From: Rosa chinensis
Lineage: Eukaryota > Streptophyta > Magnoliopsida > Rosales > Rosaceae
Length of the DNA stretch: 64,000 nt
NCBI RefSeq assembly: GCF_002994745.2
Contig: NC_037094.1
Span: 3,394,001-3,458,000, forward strand
Direction of reading: 5' to 3'
Of this stretch, positions 63,706 to 64,000 are shown piece after piece; position 1 is the stretch's first letter; every line of letters begins with the position of its first letter. Both the position numbers and the translations under genes were made by a program. The notes beneath the pieces were generated by a model. That model saw nothing but the letters and a program-made list of their open reading frames with translations, was not told where the DNA came from and made no database searches.

Positions 63706-64000
63706 AAACTCAATCTTGAAATTGATCAATTCTTAGCAAATCAAGTTACCCGAACACCAATTGTTACAACCCATAAACAATTGTTAATAGAAAATCAATC
63801 CATAGTCTTTAATTTAACAAACCACAGTAGATACATGAGAAAAAGAAGCTAGACGGGGTCGAAGGGAAGAGGGAATCAGAATCAAAGCAAAAGGAGCATG
63901 ACAGAGAAAAGAAATTGAACCTGGAAGTTCAATGAGGATGATGCACGATCGAGAGTGGAGAGACGAGCCTGAAGCGCGAAAGAGAAGGAGAGACGAGGCT
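63706..64000. other. Window end, nothing recognised
   Basis: A-rich sequence changing to purine-rich sequence near the end. No coding feature is supported. A gene promoter or leader on the minus strand is possible, because 40690-41110 has similar composition in the opposite orientation. Confidence 0.3.

Overview
The window is nuclear DNA from a flowering plant, most likely a eudicot. The evidence is split genes with GT-AG introns, plant-specific proteins (a clock receiver-CCT protein, a NEN-type exonuclease, B3-domain proteins), AT-rich introns, and many plant LTR, TRIM, MITE and non-LTR insertions. A Rosaceae-like source is my guess and cannot be proved from the sequence.

Left part (1-19.5 kb). 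A NEN-type DEDDh exonuclease gene (3109-5929, six exons, 499 aa) lies between two copies of a duplicated segment (1-2365 and 6028-9165). Each copy holds NEN 3' flank plus a gene derived from the receiver half of TOC1. Copy B (6931-8355) is open through four exons (186 aa). Copy A has lost exon 1 and carries a frameshift. A third, badly decayed copy lies at about 9.65-10.8 kb. The complete clock gene TOC1/PRR1 follows (12738-17085, six exons, 535 aa). A VTI1 SNARE pseudogene with at least six lesions lies convergently behind it (18170-19319).

Middle part (19.5-43 kb). This is mostly gene-poor. It holds broken ribosomal protein copies (eL22, eL27), unidentified exon-like pieces, a foldback repeat, a first B3 gene (27668-28012) and several transposons. 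At 34805-38215 the TOC1 3' end plus VTI1 is present a second time. Here VTI1 is intact (36906-38049) and TOC1 is reduced to its CCT domain, cut by a solo LTR. The two copies have therefore decayed reciprocally.

Right part (43-64 kb). Three more B3-domain loci lie on the minus strand (44706-45155, 51744-52097, and the frameshifted 61701-62095), in blocks that are partly duplicates of each other. Into these blocks went a TRIM-like element that itself holds a solo LTR, a Mutator-type MITE with a 9-bp target duplication and a visible empty site, and a young gag-only LTR retrotransposon (58062-60821, TR-GAG type).

The main theme is local duplication followed by modular breakup. TOC1 exists whole, as an open receiver-only gene and as an open CCT-only fragment within 30 kb. 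I saw no tRNA, rRNA or CRISPR array, though I could not run a dedicated search.
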